The position numbers and the translations under genes were made by a program. Under the pieces are notes generated by a model. The model was not told the DNA's origin. It searched no databases and saw only the letters and a list, made by a program, of their open reading frames with translations. From the NCBI GenBank assembly GCA_028704035.1, contig JAQVLS010000068.1:1-7668 (forward strand): a DNA stretch of 7,668 nt, given 5' to 3'. The stretch is from Desulfotomaculaceae bacterium. Its GTDB lineage: Bacteria > Bacillota > Desulfotomaculia > Desulfotomaculales > Pelotomaculaceae. This document shows, piece after piece, positions 1 to 5,105 of this stretch. Position 1 is the first letter of the stretch; each line of letters opens with the position of its first letter.

Positions 1-426
1 CTCTATGCAGGCTTAAGGGTGGGAGAGGTGTCCCGGATCCGGCGTGATGATGTGGAGATCAGCGAACGAAAGGGCCGGGTTGTTGTCAGGGTCGGAAAGG
101 GAATGAAGCGCCGGGAGGTACCCCTGGGGGCGGAAGCCCGGGCTATGGTCCGCCCGTGGGTTTCGATAAAAGAATGGCTGTTCCCCGGCAGGTACAGCGG
201 GCATCTGAGTACGCGGGCAGCCCAGGACGTGGTGAAAAAATATGCTTACCAAGCACGGCTGGAAGAAGTGACGCCGCACGTGTTGCGGCATACATTTGCC
301 ACCAGGCTGCTCCGGTCTGGGGTGGATATAGTTTTAGTGGCTGCGCTTTTAGGCCACGCCCGGCTTGACACTACAGCCCGTTATACCCGGCCGGGGTGGG
401 TGGACTTGGAGAATGCGGTTGAGTGA
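1..426 (+). CDS. Tyrosine recombinase/integrase (XerC/D-like), C-terminal part, 5' end outside window
   Basis: Catalytic domain of a tyrosine site-specific recombinase, which cuts and rejoins DNA through a 3'-phosphotyrosine. The frame is open from base 1, and the first residues read LYAGLRVGEVSRIRRDDV, the usual block around the first catalytic arginine (codon 6). The start therefore lies upstream of the window and the GTG at 19 is internal. The other catalytic positions are visible: a likely lysine in VGKG (codon 33), HVLR with His93 and Arg96, His119 in LLGHA, and the nucleophile Tyr128 in ARYTRP. The set is complete, so the visible part looks active. It stops at a TGA, and a small gene on the same strand begins 80 bases later. 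GC content is clearly higher than in the DNA right of 1500. Whether it is a chromosomal Xer protein or the integrase of another element cannot be told from this half. Confidence 0.93.
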   Translation, partial: LYAGLRVGEVSRIRRDDVEISERKGRVVVRVGKGMKRREVPLGAEARAMVRPWVSIKEWLFPGRYSGHLSTRAAQDVVKKYAYQARLEEVTPHVLRHTFATRLLRSGVDIVLVAALLGHARLDTTARYTRPGWVDLENAVE

Positions 427-506
427 AAGGTCAATTCCGGAATTTCTAGTCAATGAGGTCTTTTTTTGCAATCAAATTGCACAATTACATAAAGGAGGCG
501 ATCTAA
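427..506 (+). promoter_or_regulatory. Gap between recombinase and RHH gene, with a strong RBS
   Basis: This 80-base gap ends in AAAGGAGG (491-498), 8 bases before a TTG codon at 507. The position of this SD is the main reason to take TTG 507 as the start of the next gene. I see no convincing -35/-10 pair or terminator here, so the two genes may be co-transcribed. Confidence 0.55.
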
Positions 507-695
507 TTGTGGGAGCGCTTGCATGTGCAGGTCACGATGGAGCAGATGAAATGGTTGAGAGCAGAGGCCTTTACTCGGGGAAAAAGTATCGGGGAGATAA
601 TCCGAAACCTAATCGGCGCCGCGATGTCACGCCAGACCGACCAAAAAGGGAAAATTCCTGCTTTACCGGCTTCTCTGGAGCCGGTGGGAGAGTGA
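507..695 (+). CDS. Small ribbon-helix-helix (CopG/Arc-type) DNA-binding protein
   Basis: A 62-residue protein starting at TTG 507, set by the SD AAAGGAGG 8 bases upstream. Residues 4-40 (RLHVQVTMEQMKWLRAEAF, then RGKSIGEIIRNLIGAAM) have the ribbon-helix-helix layout: one basic/hydrophobic beta strand, a helix ending in an A-x-x-x-G turn, then a second helix beginning with S-x-x-E-x-I-R. Such proteins dimerise and bind DNA, often as antitoxins or autorepressors of mobile elements. The tail (residues 43-62) is a proline-containing linker that ends at TGA 693-695. Skipping one base at that TGA joins it to a further coding-like stretch, 694-828, that ends directly at a terminator. The natural product may therefore be about 106 residues, with this as the truncated reading. 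The domain is fairly sure; the partner and role are unknown. Confidence 0.72.
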   Translation: MWERLHVQVTMEQMKWLRAEAFTRGKSIGEIIRNLIGAAMSRQTDQKGKIPALPASLEPVGE

Positions 696-828
696 GGACA
701 ACGAGAGTTGGCACAAGATATACGACAGTATGTCACAGCTTATGAGTACGGACGGAATCCCCGGTGACCTGCTCCAGGAGGCAGGAGAGGCGTTGGGTGT
801 GAATACAGCGGAATACCTGGATGTCTGA
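694..828 (+). other. Probable continuation of the RHH gene in the +1 frame (frameshift) or small separate ORF
   Basis: After the TGA at 693-695, the frame starting with GAG 694 stays open to TGA 826-828. It reads EDNESWHKIYDSMSQ, then LMSTDGIPGDLLQEAGEALG, then VNTAEYLDV. It is acidic and helix-forming, and it looks like real protein. There is no start codon with an SD at its beginning; the first ATG, at 730, has no SD. A strong terminator begins at the last base of its stop codon, which suggests that 828 is the true gene end. Either the RHH gene carries a one-base frameshift (mutation or sequencing error) or the ribosome shifts +1 at GAG-TGA. A separate peptide of 32 residues from ATG 730 is the less likely choice. 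Confidence 0.45.
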
Positions 829-861
829 AAACGACCCCCGGAGCAATCCGGGGGTCGTTTT
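828..861 (+). terminator. Strong rho-independent terminator
   Basis: A perfect 14-bp stem pairs 828-841 (AAAACGACCCCCGG) with 848-861 (CCGGGGGTCGTTTT) across the six-base loop AGCAAT. The second arm ends in TTTT, and the first starts with AAAA, so it could work in both directions. It starts on the last base of the stop codon at 826-828. Confidence 0.9.
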
Positions 862-876
862 GCTATTCGTCGAAAA

Positions 877-915
877 TTTGTGGGAAGCCTTTTAAAAACG
901 CTCACTTCCCACAAA
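877..915. repeat. 11-bp perfect inverted repeat with 17-base spacer
   Basis: TTTGTGGGAAG (877-887) and CTTCCCACAAA (905-915) are exact reverse complements, separated by 17 bases. The repeat lies between two terminators in non-coding DNA. There is no T-run after it, so it is not a normal terminator. It could be an operator, a recombinase binding site, or a hairpin in a short RNA. The sequence does not decide. Confidence 0.6.
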
Positions 916-956
916 GCTTAAAGCCTTGATAGTATTATATTCCATGTGAAATAATC

Positions 957-984
957 AGCCCCGGGGAAACCCCGGGGCTTTTTT
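957..984 (+). terminator. Rho-independent terminator
   Basis: A perfect 10-bp GC stem pairs AGCCCCGGGG (957-966) with CCCCGGGGCT (970-979) across an AAA loop, followed by T979-T984. This is a textbook + strand terminator about 100 bases after the first one, so a short transcript may originate between the two. Confidence 0.88.
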
Positions 985-1285
985 AATCCGGCCACAAATA
1001 ATCAACACGTGGAATAATTGCAGGATAAGTTTACCCATTGGCCCGTCAGAAGAGGCGGGAGTGTGTGGGAATCGAATGGTTTTGAAGACCAGCGCAATGG
1101 CTTTTTACATAAATTATAGACCGTAGAACCTTGATATTGCTGGGTTTTTCATTTTTGGAATGGTACAACTTTTTCTGTTTTGCCAGATTTCTTGCCAGAT
1201 CTGTCAGATACCAAACGGTTAAAAAGCATCTCCTGGAGGACTGTCGCAACGCCTTCCTGCATGCCTCGGGTAAGGTGAGAATACG
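985..1285. other. Stretch without a recognisable gene; decayed DNA left of the IS256 fragment
   Basis: No recognisable gene. A - strand frame is open to 1046, but only as a run-on of the truncated IS256 transposase, and its residues after about 57 match nothing I know. CACGTGGAATAATT (1006-1019) is an imperfect direct copy (11 of 14) of CATGTGAAATAATC (943-956), the two flanking the terminator at 957. The word GCCAGAT occurs twice within 1181-1200. The stretch may be an IS deletion junction, but no second terminal repeat of the IS is visible. Confidence 0.5.
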
Positions 1286-1459
1286 TATGCGTTGATCGGT
1301 TCTTTCATAAGGCTTGGCACCCAGTTGTTCAGCAGACTGGCATAAAAGCACCTCGTTAAAGATCTTCTCCAACAGCTTTGCGACAGCGTCGTCCCGGCTG
1401 TTACCTAAAAAAAGTTCGTGTAATTCTTCTTTGGTTAGGGTAATATTAAACTGAGCCAT
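1286..1459 (-). pseudogene. IS256-family (Mutator-type) transposase, N-terminal fragment
   Basis: The start ATG at 1459 is preceded by a GGAGGAAGAATCC-like SD. Residues 1-57 contain MAQFNITLTKEELHELFLGN, a D-D-A-V-A-K-L-L segment and then SAEQLGAKPYERTDQR, the start of IS256/Mutator transposases. The family is about 400 residues long and should continue with a YRNG segment, the DDE catalytic core and a C-terminal domain; none is present. After residue 57 the frame runs on to 1046 with unrelated residues (137 in all). It is a dead fragment: only the N-terminal, DNA-binding part remains. Confidence 0.82.
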
Positions 1460-1561
1460 GGATTCTTCCTCCTCGGTTTGATAGTTGTTCGCACTTATAT
1501 TTTAACCGAGGAGATGAGTTTGTGGCTCATTCTCTTTTTACACAATTATATAGACTTAATC
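1286..1561 (-). mobile_element. Remnant of an IS256-family insertion sequence (transposase-start end)
   Basis: Two parts agree. First, the - strand gene beginning at 1459 matches the N-terminus of IS256-type transposases. Second, about 75 bases upstream of that start region, the end 1561 to 1536 reads, on the - strand, GATTAAGTCTATATAATTGT followed by GTAAAA. From memory this is nearly the terminal repeat of IS256 (GATAAAGTCCGTATAATTGT...). The outer end falls at 1561, only three bases beyond the stop codon of the neighbouring HTH gene (1565). The other end and most of the element (over 1 kb expected) are missing, so it cannot move by itself. Inner inverted repeats CTCCTCGGTT (1469-1478) and AACCGAGGAG (1504-1513), with GAGCCA/TGGCTC outside them, could fold the transposase leader. 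Confidence 0.75.
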
Positions 1562-1564
1562 CAA

Positions 1565-1747
1565 TTAATGATTTTGGTTTACTTTTAATTTATTAACTTC
1601 TCTCATAGATAATAAAAATCTTACATCATTAGGCATCGCTTTGTATGCTTTTAAAATTCCTTTTTTAACTAAATCTTTAACTTCATTTTTTGACAAACCG
1701 AGATAATCTGAAGCTTGCGTAATGGTGACGTAAATATCCTTTTTCAT
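1565..1747 (-). CDS. Small MerR/excisionase-type HTH protein, candidate recombination directionality factor
   Basis: A 60-residue protein. Residues 6-30 (YVTITQASDYLGLSKNEVKD, then LVKKGILKAYK) have the winged-HTH layout of excisionases and MerR-like DNA-binding domains: a 'T-x-x-x-A-x-x-L-G-[IL]-S' helix, then 'L-x-x-x-G-x-[IL]-x-A' leading into the wing (PNDVRFLLSMREV). The SD AGGGAG lies upstream of the ATG. It is on the same strand as, and downstream of, the large serine recombinase, with 109 bases between. Small HTH proteins beside serine integrases often act as directionality factors for excision, and the phiRv1 factor is MerR-like. That role is inferred from context. The gene is AT-rich compared with its left neighbour. 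Its stop almost touches the end of the IS256 remnant, so the last residues may have been reset by that insertion. Confidence 0.75.
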   Translation of the reverse strand: MKKDIYVTITQASDYLGLSKNEVKDLVKKGILKAYKAMPNDVRFLLSMREVNKLKVNQNH

Positions 1748-1803
1748 AAAGCATCACTCCCTAATTTGAATAATAATACCAAAATTTGCTTTGCAGTACA
1801 AGG

Positions 1804-1863
1804 ATATTAGTGTTTCTAATGGGTCTGTAGGTTTACCTACAGACCCATTAGAAACACTAATAT
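1804..1863. repeat. Perfect 29-bp palindrome with 2-base loop, overlapping the recombinase stop codon
   Basis: Bases 1804-1832 are the exact reverse complement of 1835-1863, with TT (1833-1834) in the middle. The stem continues imperfectly for about three more bases with one bulge (AGG at 1801 against CCT at 1865). It covers the TAG stop (1857-1859) and the last codons of the serine recombinase. There is no T-run on either side in either direction, so it is not a standard terminator. It could be a transcript-stabilising or attenuating hairpin between recombinase and HTH gene, a cruciform, or part of an attachment region. Confidence 0.9.
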
Positions 1864-3335
1864 TCCTTGAAAGTTACAATAAAGTTATCCGGGGAGACCA
1901 CAATCTTCTCAATATGTTTCTGTAGCCAGGTTTTCTTCACCATTATATCGCCAGCGGGAAACACATCGTAGTAATCCCCCATGCTATACCTGCGCATATC
2001 CTCTTCATTAACCCCTACTAATTCCTCTTCCAGTAGAGCGATTTCTTTAATAAGCGATTCTTCTTCAGTCAATACCCGGTTGCGCGCCCGGTCAAATTCT
2101 CTTTCTGTGATCCTCCGGTTTTCGAGTGCCTGCATCTGCATATCCAATTTATCCGGTATGGTAGCTAGTTTTCTTTTCTGCCCCTCAAGCTTTCTTTTTT
2201 TGTCCGATATAGCCTTAGGGTCATGCTGTTCTTTTTTGACGAGAGATAAAACCTCTTCCTTTGGACCTAGGAAATTTTCGATGTATTCCTGTACCTTTTT
2301 GTCAAGCTCCAGGCTCTCAATCTTGAAGCTTTGACACGTTCCCTTTTTGCAGTAATTTGTACACATATAGCGGAAATGGTCCAATGCCCGCCCCTTTGTT
2401 TTTGAGAAGTGACTTTTCCGGTTGGCACCGTGCATTTTTCCGCCACAAAGTCCACATCGGAGTATGCCTGAAAGGAGGTAGACGCGTGACCTGGCGGTGC
2501 CTCTGAATTCAGCCCTGAGCTTTATTCTTTCCTGTACAGCCTCAAAAATGTCTCTCGCGATAATCGGTTCATGTGTGTTTCTAACCACGACCCATTCTCC
2601 TTCTAGCCGGAGCAAGTCCCTTGTTCCACTGCGCTTTCTTACGTTCCAAACCGAGTCCCCAGCATAGGCTGGATTCTTTAGGATGCGCTTTATTTCGGCA
2701 TATGCCCAGGAGCCTCCGTTCTTGGCGTGGGTATCTCTGTTCAGGTCAATTGCCACGGCCCTGATCCCATACTGTCGGTTTAGATACAAGTCAAAGATGC
2801 GCCTGACGATCCAGGCCTCGTCCTCGTTGATAGCCAGGTGTTTCTTCTTGAGGATATACCCATAAGGTGGCTTGGAATTCCATTCACCTTTCTGCGCCTT
2901 TGTGAGCATTGTCTCATGGACCTTACGGGAAAGCTGCTTCCGGAAGTAGTGAGCAAACACGGCCAGGATATGAAACTGCAGCTCCCACTTCTCATCGATG
3001 GAGCTGTCGATGTTGTCATGTATAGATACGAAGAATTTCCTTATACTGGCCACATCATTTACGATAAGCAAGGTGTCCATGAGGTTACGGGAAAGCCTGT
3101 CCAACTCGTGAACGACTAGAATATCAGCTTGTTCCAGGGCCTTAAGTGCATCCTTTAACCCCTTGCGCCTAGCTGTACCCTTGCCGCTCTCAACATCCTC
3201 ATGCACTTTAAGGAGCCTCCACTGGCGCTGATGGCAGTATTCTTCGATGTGCTCCCTTTGGTGGGGGATGCTGAAGCGTTCCTCTTTGCCCTGCTCCTTG
3301 TCGGAAACGCGTATGTAGCCGATTGCCTTTAACAT
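1857..3335 (-). CDS. Large serine recombinase (phage-type integrase)
   Basis: 492 residues, the usual size for phage serine integrases (about 450-550). It cuts both strands at an att site through a 5'-phosphoserine and integrates or excises the element. The N-terminal resolvase domain (1-145) has Arg9 and the nucleophile Ser11 in YIRVSDKEQ, and HELDRLSRN (76-84) with the further catalytic arginines. The recombinase domain (about 153-280) carries KPPYGY and RILKNPAYAG. A zinc ribbon follows, with C294-x2-C297 and C325/C329/C334. A long charged coiled coil (about 365-445) is the part that controls synapsis direction in this family. All parts are present, so it is probably active. The ATG at 3335 is set by the SD GAGGTGA. 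Its 3' end lies in a 29-bp palindrome. With an HTH gene downstream and an immunity module upstream, it is best read as the integrase of this element. Confidence 0.95.
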   Translation of the reverse strand: MLKAIGYIRVSDKEQGKEERFSIPHQREHIEEYCHQRQWRLLKVHEDVESGKGTARRKGLKDALKALEQADILVVHELDRLSRNLMDTLLIVNDVASIRKFFVSIHDNIDSSIDEKWELQFHILAVFAHYFRKQLSRKVHETMLTKAQKGEWNSKPPYGYILKKKHLAINEDEAWIVRRIFDLYLNRQYGIRAVAIDLNRDTHAKNGGSWAYAEIKRILKNPAYAGDSVWNVRKRSGTRDLLRLEGEWVVVRNTHEPIIARDIFEAVQERIKLRAEFRGTARSRVYLLSGILRCGLCGGKMHGANRKSHFSKTKGRALDHFRYMCTNYCKKGTCQSFKIESLELDKKVQEYIENFLGPKEEVLSLVKKEQHDPKAISDKKRKLEGQKRKLATIPDKLDMQMQALENRRITEREFDRARNRVLTEEESLIKEIALLEEELVGVNEEDMRRYSMGDYYDVFPAGDIMVKKTWLQKHIEKIVVSPDNFIVTFKEY

Positions 3336-3351
3336 GATGTCACCTCATTCA

Positions 3352-3363
3352 GAACAATTGTTC
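3352..3363. promoter_or_regulatory. 12-bp perfect palindrome upstream of the recombinase (possible operator)
   Basis: GAACAATTGTTC is a perfect palindrome 16 bases before the recombinase start and just upstream of its SD. It differs from the repressor operator core (GACAC-N5-GTGTC). Its position, in the leader or just downstream of a promoter, suits control of recombinase expression. A weak promoter (-35 TTGGTC, 17-base spacer, -10 TACATT) can be read on the - strand near 3400-3372, inside the transposase remnant. Both roles are inferred. Confidence 0.4.
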
Positions 3364-3367
3364 CGGT

Positions 3368-3628
3368 TTAATGTATTATTCTGTTGACAATAGACCAATG
3401 GCCACGGATTGACTTCAGCAGGTACTCAGCATCCGCTTTTTCCGGAGTTAGACTGGTTACCAGAAAGGCGATATCCTTTTTGAGATTATTGCCATACAGG
3501 TCGGTAGTAGAACGGAACACTTTAATGAATTGAGCAGCATATAGGAAATTTGTTTGCCCCTCTTTTACATCTACTGCCTGGATTTTGCGTTTTTCAATAC
3601 GGCCATGACCCTTATCTACCGTTACGTG
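3368..3628 (-). pseudogene. ISAs1-family transposase, C-terminal fragment
   Basis: On the - strand, a frame open from 3652 to the TAA at 3368-3370 encodes TVDKGHGRIEKRKIQAVDV, then an F-x-x-V-F-R-S-T-T-D-L-Y segment, then IAFLVTSLTPEKADAEYLL and KSIRGHWSIVNRIIH. GHGRIE-x-R, the Y/F-x-[IV]-x-S-L step and RGHWSI-x-N are marks of the C-terminal half of ISAs1-type (H-repeat-associated) DDE transposases. There is no start codon. The N-terminal two thirds are missing, and the protein ends soon after RGHWSI, where the family goes on with a LHW-x-x-D-V-x-F segment. It is a dead remnant. It separates the serine recombinase from the accessory genes and may supply part of the recombinase promoter. Confidence 0.82.
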
Positions 3629-3725
3629 TGGAGGGGGGGAAATGGCCCTGCTTTAGGCCATGGATGTCGACCTGCATTGATTCCAGGATTTTGATAATCT
3701 TTTCTTCAAAATTGGTCATAGTCAT
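3612..3725 (-). CDS. Small protein cut short by the transposase remnant, about 37 residues
   Basis: Starts at ATG 3725 (alternative ATG 3719) after the SD GAAAGGAAA, 21 bases downstream of the 56-residue gene on the same strand. It reads MTMTNFEEKIIKILESMQVD, then IHGLKQG, then HFPPSTRNGR and stop. The first 27 residues look like the amphipathic helix that opens many small Firmicutes proteins of the form M-T-x-F-E-x-K-x-L-x-x-L, with repeated L-K-Q-G. The last ten residues come from DNA where the ISAs1 frame begins. I infer a gene that was once longer, truncated by the transposon. No function known. Confidence 0.5.
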   Translation of the reverse strand: MTMTNFEEKIIKILESMQVDIHGLKQGHFPPSTRNGR

Positions 3726-3746
3726 TTTCCTTTCGGTTTAGGGTTA

Positions 3747-3917
3747 TCATTTAAAAAGCTTGCCAAGCATCCTGCCAGTTGCTTTACCAGTTACTCTTCT
3801 CGCCACCCTCTTGCCAACTGTGCCCCTTTTAACAGCATTCACATCTCCAAGAATCTTTGCGAGTCCATAAAGGATTCCTCTTGTCTGACTGATAGGATCT
3901 TTTTTTCTTGCCAACAT
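3747..3917 (-). CDS. Conserved-looking small basic protein, 56 residues
   Basis: ATG at 3917, with GGAGAG 6 bases upstream; stop TGA at 3747-3749. It reads MLARKKDPISQTRGILYGLA, then KILGDVNAVKRGTVGKR, then VARRVTGKATGRMLGKLFK. The protein is very basic (about 15 Lys/Arg in 56) with a short hydrophobic helix near residues 14-24. The pattern 'RKKDPISQTRG-LYGLA-LLGDV-AVKRG' seems familiar to me as a hypothetical protein of Firmicutes genomes, but I cannot name a function. Nucleic acid binding fits the charge. It lies 18 bases downstream of the secreted stalk-domain protein gene and 21 bases upstream of the truncated gene, so the three probably form one transcript. Confidence 0.7.
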   Translation of the reverse strand: MLARKKDPISQTRGILYGLAKILGDVNAVKRGTVGKRVARRVTGKATGRMLGKLFK

Positions 3918-3935
3918 TATCACTCTCCATTTGAT

Positions 3936-4508
3936 TTAATAGGTGACATATACTGTTCTGTTTGTGTCGTCCCAACTTACGTTAGCGCCGAGAGATTCTG
4001 AGATAACCCTCACCGGTACCAGGATTCTGCCATTTTCATTTTCTGAAGGAACATCAAGATTAATCTGCTTGCCGTTAGCAAATGCATACCATTGTCCCAC
4101 CGGATGGCTAAAATTAAAGTCTGCTTTATTGGCATTTACGGTTTCGGTCGCAGGATCCCATTCAACGGTGGCGCCCAGGGCTTCCATGATGGCCCGAAGC
4201 GGTACCAGTACTCTGTTGTTTGACATTGTCGGTTCTTGGTCACAATAAAGCTTTGTGCCGTTGACATATATGCTTATCGTCAGCGGCGCCGGAGGCGGTG
4301 AATAAGCCGGGGTTGTAGAGCTACCGCCACTTGAACTACTACCTCCCTTATGGCAGTGATATTCCCCATAGGAAAGACCCCATTTTTCACAATTGGTCCA
4401 ACAAGTATGGCAGCCTTTGCTATCGGTCCGGCCTGGGTGGGCGAGGGCAAGTGGCACAAATATAAATAATGTCAGGGTTAAGAATATGGTTATTAGAGTT
4501 CTTTTCAT
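3936..4508 (-). CDS. Secreted HPGRT/YHCH-domain protein with copper-amine-oxidase-N-type stalk domain
   Basis: 190 residues from ATG 4508. I chose this start because MKRTLITIFLTLTLFIFVPL is a standard signal peptide start with the SD AGAGGGGATG upstream; the ATG at 4547 has no SD. Cleavage is likely after ALA at residue 23. Residues 24-54 (HPGRTDSKGCHTC, NCEKWGLSYGEYHCH) form the small domain usually ending YHYH in secreted Firmicutes proteins, and its Cys/His spacing suggests a metal site. A Ser/Gly/Pro linker follows (55-77). Residues 78-190 form the stalk domain seen at the N-terminus of copper amine oxidases, with its two repeats RVLVPLRAIMEALGATVEWD and RILVPVRVISESLGANVSWD. It acts outside the cell, perhaps bound to the cell wall. 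As it sits between integrase and immunity genes, it looks like a cargo or lysogenic-conversion gene. Its substrate is unknown. Confidence 0.88.
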   Translation of the reverse strand: MKRTLITIFLTLTLFIFVPLALAHPGRTDSKGCHTCWTNCEKWGLSYGEYHCHKGGSSSSGGSSTTPAYSPPPAPLTISIYVNGTKLYCDQEPTMSNNRVLVPLRAIMEALGATVEWDPATETVNANKADFNFSHPVGQWYAFANGKQINLDVPSENENGRILVPVRVISESLGANVSWDDTNRTVYVTY

Positions 4509-4644
4509 TTGAATACATCCCCTCTTAATAAAAATACTAATTTTCATTTTGCTGAACCGGCAGACGCTGGAACAAATATTATTTGTGTCTCAAACAAGAT
4601 AAATCTACTTACTTAACACCTCCTTATAATATCCCTCCATCTTA
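4509..4644 (-). promoter_or_regulatory. Leader between the ImmA-like gene and the secreted protein gene
   Basis: 136 non-coding bases that separate the two genes. On the - strand a full SD, AAGGAGGTG, occurs soon after the ImmA stop, but only a few codons follow it, so it may be the relic of a lost gene. ACAAAT-ATT-ATTTGT (4572-4586) is a weak AT-rich hairpin. I see no strong promoter. Confidence 0.35.
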
Positions 4645-5103
4645 CTATCTTCCAGGCATTACGTCCTTGCGCCTTAAATACCCAATCCTGTGTTCCATAA
4701 ACCAGGGTTCCACGTCAAAGTGATCAGCCAACTCGTTAAGTGATATTGCTCCAATTGACTTAATTCGGCATATATCGACATTGCCTAACAAAACACAAGT
4801 TGCCCAGTCGAGGGCTTTTGTCTCGTCCTGGGCAACTATATGTTTGACCATGCTGCAATCTTCTCTTTGTAGAAAACTCTTTGAATGATACCTTATGTGA
4901 CCGGGCCGGGGCGGAAATAGTATATGCCCAATCTCCTCGGCAAGAACGCATTTTAATTCTCTAGGCTTGTCCTTTAATGAATTATCAAGCATTATTAATT
5001 TTTTTGACGCATCAGCCATACCAAGAAGACCTGAGCATAGTTCTGTAAAGACGATTTTAATATCGAGCGCCTTTGCCCACACAAACAAGATGTCAGTGCT
5101 CAT
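4645..5103 (-). CDS. immA: ImmA/IrrE-family metallopeptidase
   Basis: 152 residues. Zinc-dependent protease of the ImmA/IrrE type, which in ICEBs1-like elements cuts the cognate repressor to induce the element. The zinc site reads VLAEEIGHIL (residues 53-62). The first position of the usual HExxH is Glu (E56-E57-x-x-H60), as in many phage copies whose motif begins AEE. The third ligand is probably Glu94 in DETKALDWA, where the spacing E-x-x-A-x-x-W-A is typical. The C-terminal LNELADHFDVEPWFMEHRIG matches the usual closing helices. The start is two bases after the repressor stop, with the SD GGAGGAGACGA inside the end of the repressor gene, so the two are translationally coupled. The variant zinc ligand leaves some doubt about catalysis. 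The symbol is by family and context. Confidence 0.85.
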   Translation of the reverse strand: MSTDILFVWAKALDIKIVFTELCSGLLGMADASKKLIMLDNSLKDKPRELKCVLAEEIGHILFPPRPGHIRYHSKSFLQREDCSMVKHIVAQDETKALDWATCVLLGNVDICRIKSIGAISLNELADHFDVEPWFMEHRIGYLRRKDVMPGR

Positions 5104-5105
5104 AG

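Noticed and set aside
365..745. A 126-residue + strand frame overlapping recombinase and RHH gene
   Set aside because: It overlaps two better supported frames, has no SD and low-complexity composition, and its start lies inside the recombinase.
1046..1285. The C-terminal 80 residues of the IS256 frame as a real domain
   Set aside because: They match neither the family nor any motif I know, and other frames are equally unconvincing. Probably run-on into foreign DNA.
1804..1863. The long palindrome as a rho-independent terminator
   Set aside because: No T-run follows the stem on either strand, and the flanking genes are on the same strand and so not convergent.
1981..2334. A 117-residue + strand frame with a Ser/Leu-rich product
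   Set aside because: It is the antisense of the recombinase coiled coil; the composition is that of a shadow frame.
3550..3741. A + strand frame of 63 residues
   Set aside because: It is antisense to the ISAs1 remnant and the truncated small gene, and has no SD.
3943..4248. A + strand frame of 101 residues
   Set aside because: It is antisense to the stalk domain of the secreted protein, whose motifs are clear on the - strand.
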